The position numbers and the translations under genes are program-made. From GCA-2746795 sp964643965 (GTDB taxonomy: Bacteria; Chloroflexota; Anaerolineae; Promineifilales; Promineifilaceae), in contig CAZXVH010000101.1 in NCBI GenBank assembly GCA_964643965.1, positions 1 through 19,243 on the forward strand: a stretch of 19,243 nt of DNA. The letters run 5' to 3'. Position 1 is the stretch's first letter; the number at the start of each line of letters is the position of its first letter. Of this stretch, positions 14,569-19,243 are shown one piece after another. The notes beneath the pieces are model-generated. The model had not been told where the DNA came from. It did not search any database and saw only the letters and a list, made by a program, of their open reading frames with translations.

Positions 14569-17500
14569 ACCGAACTAACAACCACCCCCGAACAGAAAAC
14601 AACCACCCTCAACGACATGTTGGCCAAGCCCCTGCTGGCTTCCCTCAATCTAGATTGGGAGAAAGCGATTTACCTCGTTTTCATCATCCTCGCCATCGTC
14701 TCGCGCTTTGTGCTGCTGGGAAACCGCGTCATGAGCCATGACGAGAGCCTGCACACCCAGTTCTCTTACCAATACTTCATCGGCGATGGCTACAGCCACA
14801 CGCCGTTGATGCACGGGCCATTCCTGTTCCACATCACCGCCCTGTTCTACTGGCTCTTTGGCGACAGTGACTTTGTGGCGCGGATGCCAGTGGCCCTGTT
14901 TGGCGTGATATTGGTGGTGATGCCCTATTTTCTACGTAAACCACTGGGCAAGGTAGGGGCGCTGTTCACCAGCTTCCTCTTCCTCATCTCGCCCTACATC
15001 ACCTACTACTCCCGCTACATCCGCCACGACATCTACGTCATCATGTGGGCCATGATCGTCTTTATTGCCATCTGGTATTACCTCGGCGACACGAAAGAAA
15101 AATACCTGTGGTGGTTTGCTGCCGGTACATCGCTCATGTTTGCCACCAAAGAAGTGGCCTTCATCTACGTGGCCATATTCGGCAGCTTTTTGGTGATACG
15201 GCTGCTGGCAAAAATGTGGCTGGCCCCCTGGTTGAAAACCGGCATCAAGCAGCTGCGTATGCCAATGTTGGTAGCAATCATCGCGCTGCTGTTGATCGGC
15301 GCCGGCCTTGTCGGGCAAAAATTGGTGGCGCGCAGCGCCGCGCCGGAGAGCGTCGCCACCGCCACCCTGGAAGGTTTTGCCGCAGACCCGAATGAGGAAA
15401 CGGCCGTTTCCACACCTGACGCCGCCCCCAATGACACCCTCTTCCGTTGGACGCAAGTCATCGGCATTGGCGTCCTCAGCCTGGGCCTCTTTTTAGCCGC
15501 CCGCGCCCTGCGTCCCCAAATCGACGACCTGCCCGAATTCGACCTGATCATGCTGTTCACCACCCTCATCTTGCCTATGGTGACGCCGCTCATTGTGCGC
15601 ATCCTGGGCTGGGACCCTACCGATTACGCCATCCCGCAATGCGTCGTGCCGGGGCAGGAAAGCATGTCCAGACTGCAAGTGGCATTGGCCCGCATGTTTG
15701 ATAGCGGCTGCTGGGCCAACATTCTGCAATCTGATTTCCTCTACACATTAATTATCTTTATCGTCGTCTTGCTCATCTCAATCGCCGTCGGGCTGTGGTG
15801 GCATTCACGCAAATGGGCTATTTCCGCCGCCATTTTCTATGCGATTTTCCTGTTCTTGTATACCTCGGTTTTCACCAATATCGTCAACGGCATCCCCAGC
15901 GGCATGTTTGGCTCGCTCGGTTATTGGTTGGAGCAGCAAGGGGTGCAGCGCGGCAGCCAACCCACCTTTTATTACCTGGTGGTCATGCCTATTTACGAAT
16001 TCTTGCCGGTCATTTTCTCGCTGGCAGCCATCTGGTTGTGGAGCAAAAAAGAGCGGCTGCACCAGATTTTGGCTTATTGGGTAACAACCGGGCTGCTGGC
16101 ATTCTTCTCTTACAGCCTGGTCAAATGGCTCTATGCCCGCTCTTACCGGCTCAGTGGACGAATTATTGGGGAAGAAACGGCCGTTCTCGGTTTATCGCGT
16201 GACGTCTTCCTGGGCTTGATCGTGGCTCTGTTTATCCTCTTTGTGGCGGTCATCCTGTGGCTGGTCGCCGTGCGTAAACGCCTCAAACAAAAAGACGAGA
16301 CCAGCCTGCTAGACCGCTTCTACCCCGAACAGCTTCTGGGATTCATGCCTTACGTCACCTGGTGGCTGCTGCTCACCTGGGCCGCCTACAGCTATGCCGG
16401 TGAAAAAATGCCCTGGCTCAGCACCCACTTTGTCATCCCCATGGCATTGATGAGCGGCTGGTACTTTGGCGAAAAGCTCAAAAACCTGGGCCGCGCCGAC
16501 CTGTTCTGCCGCCGTTCCTTGCTCTTTGGCGGGCTGACGGCGCTGCTGCTCATCGCCTTCTTTGGCTTATTCGGCCTGCTCTGGCTGGGCAAAATCCAGT
16601 TGGGCAGCCAGGAAATCGCCGCCATGCAAAGCGTGGGCTTGTTTATCGGCTTGTTGGCGATAGTGGGCATTGTTGCTTATTTTTGGCAGCGGATTTATCG
16701 GGAGGTAGAACGGCCGTTACGCGGAACCCTCATCATCCTCACCCTCTTCACCTTACTCAGCCTGCTCACCATTCGCGCCAGCTACATGGCCAGTTTCCCC
16801 AACGCCGACTACACCACCGAATTCATGGTCTATGCGCACGGCGCTCCCGCCACCAAAGAGATTGTCATGAACCAGGTGGAAACGCTCTCCATGCGCCTGC
16901 ACGGCGACAAGAGCATCAAAGTGGCCTACGACAACGATGTCAGCTGGCCCTTCACCTGGTATCTGCGTGACTATCCCAATCGCCTGTATTTTGGCGAGAA
17001 TCCCAGCAACAGCCTCAACGAAGCGCCCATCATCGTGGTGGGCAATCAGAACTGGGGCAAAGTGGAACCGTTCCTGGGCAACAATTACGAAGAAAACATC
17101 TATACCTTCCTCTGGTGGCCCATGGAAGAGTATCGCCGCCTCAATTGGGACGCCATCTTCGGCGATCCGCTGTCGCCCGAGCAGCGCGGTTTGGGTAATG
17201 TCGACGTGCGCCGCGCCTTGTGGGACATTTTCTTCTACCGCGACTATACCCAATTCGGCCAGACCTTTGGCGGCACGTATACCGCCCGCGAATGGCCGCT
17301 GCGCCATGAACTGAAGGTCTACACGCGCCGAGATGTCCTCGCCAATCTGTGGGATCAGGGCGTCGCCCCCGTGAACGCAGAACCCTTCAGCGACCCTTAT
17401 GCCGAAGGTGAACTGACGCTTTCTCCCAGCCTGATTTTGAACGAACTGGCCGTTCCCGGCAGCGGCGAAGGGCAGTTTACCACGCCGCGCAATGTGGCCG

Positions 17501-18417
17501 TTGGCCCAGATGGTTCCATCTTCGTAGCCGACAGCGGCAATCATCGCATCCAGGTCTTTGCCGAAGACGGCCGTTTCCTCACCGGTTGGGGTCAATTTGG
17601 CGCAGAACCAGGGCAGTTCAACGAACCGTGGGGGCTGGCCGTCGATGAGGAATTTGTCTACGTGGCTGACACCTGGAACCATCGCATTCAAAAATTCACC
17701 CATGCGGGTGAACTGGTGGGCGCTTTCGGTCAAAACGGCTCCCCGTTTGACGAAACCGACTCCGGTCTGGGCCTCTTTTACGGTCCGCGCGATGTAGCCC
17801 TGGTGGACGACGACCGCCTGGCCGTCACCGATACCGGCAACCACCGTATTCAACTCATGGATCGGGAGGGTAATTTCCTCAGCAGCGTCGGCAGCCAGGG
17901 CAGCCAGCCCGGGCAGTTCAACGAACCGGTAGGGTTGGATACTGGGCCTGGCGGCAACGTGTTCATGGCGGATACCTGGAACGGCCGAGTGCAAGAACTG
18001 ACGCCTGAACTCTTCCCGGTCAATGAATGGCTGATCAACGGCTGGTACAGCCAATCCATCGACAACAAACCCTACATCGCCGTAGACAGCGCCAACCGCG
18101 TCTATGTCACCGATCCGGAGGGGTTCCGGGTGCTGGTCTTCGACAGCAGCGGCGCTTATCTGGCCCGCTTCGGGACCTATGGCGCGGGGCCAGATCAGTT
18201 TGCCTTGCCGGTGGGCATCGCCATAGACGCCCAGGATAATTTGTACGTGGTGGACGCTCACAATAATCGGGTGGTGAAATACCCGGCCATCTTCGGCTCC
18301 CCGCTGGACGAGGCTGCGCCCGAGAATGAAGAAGGCGCAGCCCATGAGCCGGAAGACCAACCGGTTGAAGAAGTGGAAGAAGAGGGTGTGATCACGTCTA
18401 CGCCCGTTGATGAGTAA
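14566..18417 (+). CDS. Agl23-like (TIGR03663) membrane protein fused to a six-bladed NHL propeller
   Basis: This 1283-aa protein has three parts. Residues ~34-770 are polytopic membrane sequence with GT-C features: HDE at 58-60 in the first extracytoplasmic loop, then SHTPLMHGP (77-85). Agl23-like proteins in archaea are linked to flipping or assembly of lipid-linked N-glycans, and bacterial members are known mostly from Chloroflexi. Residues ~780-950 are a soluble extracytoplasmic domain with FTWYLRDYPN. Residues ~956-1241 hold six NHL-type blades, several with the pattern (A/T)D(S/T)xNHRIQ, forming a six-bladed beta-propeller. An acidic tail (about 40 residues rich in Glu) ends the protein. 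NHL propellers bind peptides, glycans or RNA; outside the cell a glycan or peptide ligand is plausible. An insert (~265-287) between helices carries one ACGGCCGT. The ATG is given by the octamer repeat. Confidence 0.82.
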   Translation: MTELTTTPEQKTTTLNDMLAKPLLASLNLDWEKAIYLVFIILAIVSRFVLLGNRVMSHDESLHTQFSYQYFIGDGYSHTPLMHGPFLFHITALFYWLFGDSDFVARMPVALFGVILVVMPYFLRKPLGKVGALFTSFLFLISPYITYYSRYIRHDIYVIMWAMIVFIAIWYYLGDTKEKYLWWFAAGTSLMFATKEVAFIYVAIFGSFLVIRLLAKMWLAPWLKTGIKQLRMPMLVAIIALLLIGAGLVGQKLVARSAAPESVATATLEGFAADPNEETAVSTPDAAPNDTLFRWTQVIGIGVLSLGLFLAARALRPQIDDLPEFDLIMLFTTLILPMVTPLIVRILGWDPTDYAIPQCVVPGQESMSRLQVALARMFDSGCWANILQSDFLYTLIIFIVVLLISIAVGLWWHSRKWAISAAIFYAIFLFLYTSVFTNIVNGIPSGMFGSLGYWLEQQGVQRGSQPTFYYLVVMPIYEFLPVIFSLAAIWLWSKKERLHQILAYWVTTGLLAFFSYSLVKWLYARSYRLSGRIIGEETAVLGLSRDVFLGLIVALFILFVAVILWLVAVRKRLKQKDETSLLDRFYPEQLLGFMPYVTWWLLLTWAAYSYAGEKMPWLSTHFVIPMALMSGWYFGEKLKNLGRADLFCRRSLLFGGLTALLLIAFFGLFGLLWLGKIQLGSQEIAAMQSVGLFIGLLAIVGIVAYFWQRIYREVERPLRGTLIILTLFTLLSLLTIRASYMASFPNADYTTEFMVYAHGAPATKEIVMNQVETLSMRLHGDKSIKVAYDNDVSWPFTWYLRDYPNRLYFGENPSNSLNEAPIIVVGNQNWGKVEPFLGNNYEENIYTFLWWPMEEYRRLNWDAIFGDPLSPEQRGLGNVDVRRALWDIFFYRDYTQFGQTFGGTYTAREWPLRHELKVYTRRDVLANLWDQGVAPVNAEPFSDPYAEGELTLSPSLILNELAVPGSGEGQFTTPRNVAVGPDGSIFVADSGNHRIQVFAEDGRFLTGWGQFGAEPGQFNEPWGLAVDEEFVYVADTWNHRIQKFTHAGELVGAFGQNGSPFDETDSGLGLFYGPRDVALVDDDRLAVTDTGNHRIQLMDREGNFLSSVGSQGSQPGQFNEPVGLDTGPGGNVFMADTWNGRVQELTPELFPVNEWLINGWYSQSIDNKPYIAVDSANRVYVTDPEGFRVLVFDSSGAYLARFGTYGAGPDQFALPVGIAIDAQDNLYVVDAHNNRVVKYPAIFGSPLDEAAPENEEGAAHEPEDQPVEEVEEEGVITSTPVDE

Positions 18418-18484
18418 GAAGATAGAGGGTAGAGATAGAGATGGAGGCGAGCGGAATCTTTCATCTCCCATTCCCGAGGTTGCT

Positions 18485-19243
18485 ATGGATTTTTCAGGCA
18501 AAGTGGTATTGGTAACGGGCGGTTCGCGGGGCATTGGCCGCGCCATCGCCCGGCAGTTTGCCGCCCGCGGGGCGCAGGTGATTGTGCATTATCACCGCAA
18601 TATAAACGCCGCTGAGGAGACGCTGGCTTCGTTGACCGGCGATGGTCATTTTAAGGTGCAGGCGGATATGCGGGAGGCAGAGGGGGTGGCGAAGATGGTA
18701 GAAACGGCCGTTTCCCGCACCGGTCGCCTTGATATCCTCATCAACAACGCCGGCATCTACGAAGAGCATCCCCTGGCCGAAGTCAGCTACGCCGAGTGGC
18801 AGGCGCATTGGCACAATACCTTGCAAACCAACCTGGTGGGCGCGGCCAATGCCATGTACTGCGCCGGGCAGCAAATGATCCGTCAGGGAAACGGCCGTAT
18901 CGTCAATGTCTCCTCGCGGGGCGCTTTTCGTGGCGAACCGACGGCGCCCGCCTATGGGGCCAGCAAAGCAGGCATGAACGCCATGAGTCAATCCCTGGCA
19001 AAATATCTGGCGCCCTACAATATCTTTGTGGGCACAGTCGCCCCCGGTTTCGTAGAGACCGATATGGCCGCCGATCATCTCAGCGGCGAGCAAGGGGATC
19101 TCATTCGGGGCCAAAGCCCGCTCAACCGGGTGGCGACGCCGGCAGAAGTGGCTTACGCGGTGCTTTTCCTGGCCTCTGAAGGCGCTCAATTTATGACTGG
19201 CGCTATTCTGGATGTGAACGGCGCCTCTTATTTGCGCTCGTAA
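18485..19243 (+). CDS. Short-chain dehydrogenase/reductase (SDR), FabG-like
   Basis: The 252-aa NAD(P)-dependent oxidoreductase has a Rossmann fold: TGGSRGIG nucleotide-binding motif at residues ~12-19, NNAG at ~90, catalytic Ser in the VNVSS stretch and YGASK with the catalytic Tyr and Lys. The length and the VAPGFVETDMA and C-terminal TGAILDVNGAS stretches fit classical SDRs such as 3-oxoacyl-ACP reductase or sugar/alcohol dehydrogenases; the substrate is open. The ATG at 18485 gives a standard SDR start (MDFSGKVVLVTGG) and has GAGG at 18476-18479. An in-frame earlier start at 18407-18410 would add a charged non-family leader overlapping the previous gene. The spacer 18418-18484 begins with a purine-rich, loosely repeated GATAGAG stretch. 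Two ACGGCCGT palindromes lie at 18704 and 18891. The stop codon is the last codon of the window. Confidence 0.9.
   Translation: MDFSGKVVLVTGGSRGIGRAIARQFAARGAQVIVHYHRNINAAEETLASLTGDGHFKVQADMREAEGVAKMVETAVSRTGRLDILINNAGIYEEHPLAEVSYAEWQAHWHNTLQTNLVGAANAMYCAGQQMIRQGNGRIVNVSSRGAFRGEPTAPAYGASKAGMNAMSQSLAKYLAPYNIFVGTVAPGFVETDMAADHLSGEQGDLIRGQSPLNRVATPAEVAYAVLFLASEGAQFMTGAILDVNGASYLRS

Noticed and set aside
18407..18484. Longer N-terminus for the SDR protein
   Set aside because: The extra residues are a charged low-complexity leader encoded by a purine-rich repeat; the family starts at the ATG at 18485.
16753..18546. Long open frame of 597 codons on the minus strand
   Set aside because: It lies opposite the Agl23-NHL gene, whose frame has recognisable NHL blades. 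The minus product shows no family motif and only mirrors codon bias of GC-rich DNA.
1..19243. tRNA, rRNA or transposase genes
   Set aside because: No cloverleaf, rRNA-conserved stretch or DDE/Y1/serine recombinase motif was recognised in the reading.

Overview
The window looks like a chromosomal contig from a Chloroflexota (Chloroflexi) bacterium, probably Anaerolineae-like. The main reason is that it holds members of two large membrane-protein families that I know essentially from Chloroflexi and archaea: the DUF2298 / 'Chlor_Arch_YYY' family and the Agl23-like (TIGR03663) family. The Ala/Thr-rich ectodomain of the anti-sigma protein also fits. All family names come from recognising motifs by eye; no search was run. 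Nearly all genes are on the + strand and many overlap by a few bases, so the window is one or two long operons.

Layout. 1-288: non-coding, with a long inverted repeat and a T-run. 289-1068: FkbM-type methyltransferase, overlapping by 14 bp the giant gene 1055-6181, in which a GT-C (PMT-like) glycosyltransferase half is fused to a DUF2298/YYY half. 6182-6296: two hairpins, then eight degenerate heptamers running into the next start codon. 6297-9040: a second DUF2298/YYY gene, split only by a 100-N assembly gap (8119-8218) lying inside a GAGCRA hexamer repeat. 9041-11402: an AT-richer island with an ApaLI-type restriction endonuclease, its putative DNA methyltransferase, and a small AbrB-like/DUF5678 protein. 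11402-13192: a GT-C-like membrane protein. 13189-13815: ECF-type sigma factor. 13894-14475: zinc-finger anti-sigma factor. 14566-18417: Agl23-like membrane protein fused to a six-bladed NHL propeller. 18485-19243: short-chain dehydrogenase/reductase whose stop codon ends the window.

How it fits together. Five GT-C-like or YYY membrane modules lie in series with a sugar/lipid-type methyltransferase and an SDR, which suggests a cell-surface glycan or glycolipid assembly locus. A membrane-sensing ECF sigma/anti-sigma pair sits inside the transcription unit. The substrate is not known. The restriction-modification island appears to have been inserted into this locus.

Unexplained structure. (i) The palindrome ACGGCCGT occurs at least 29 times where less than one is expected. 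It falls in all three reading phases (Thr-Ala-Val, Asn/His/Asp-Gly-Arg, Arg-Pro-Leu/Ser), so it is a DNA-level, HIP1-like iterated palindrome. (ii) Degenerate 6-, 7- and 8-base tandem repeats occupy the leaders right up to three start codons and have also been inserted into hydrophilic loops of the membrane proteins, at the same loop in two paralogues. They resemble the heptanucleotide STRRs of filamentous cyanobacteria. No tRNA, rRNA, CRISPR array or transposase gene was seen.
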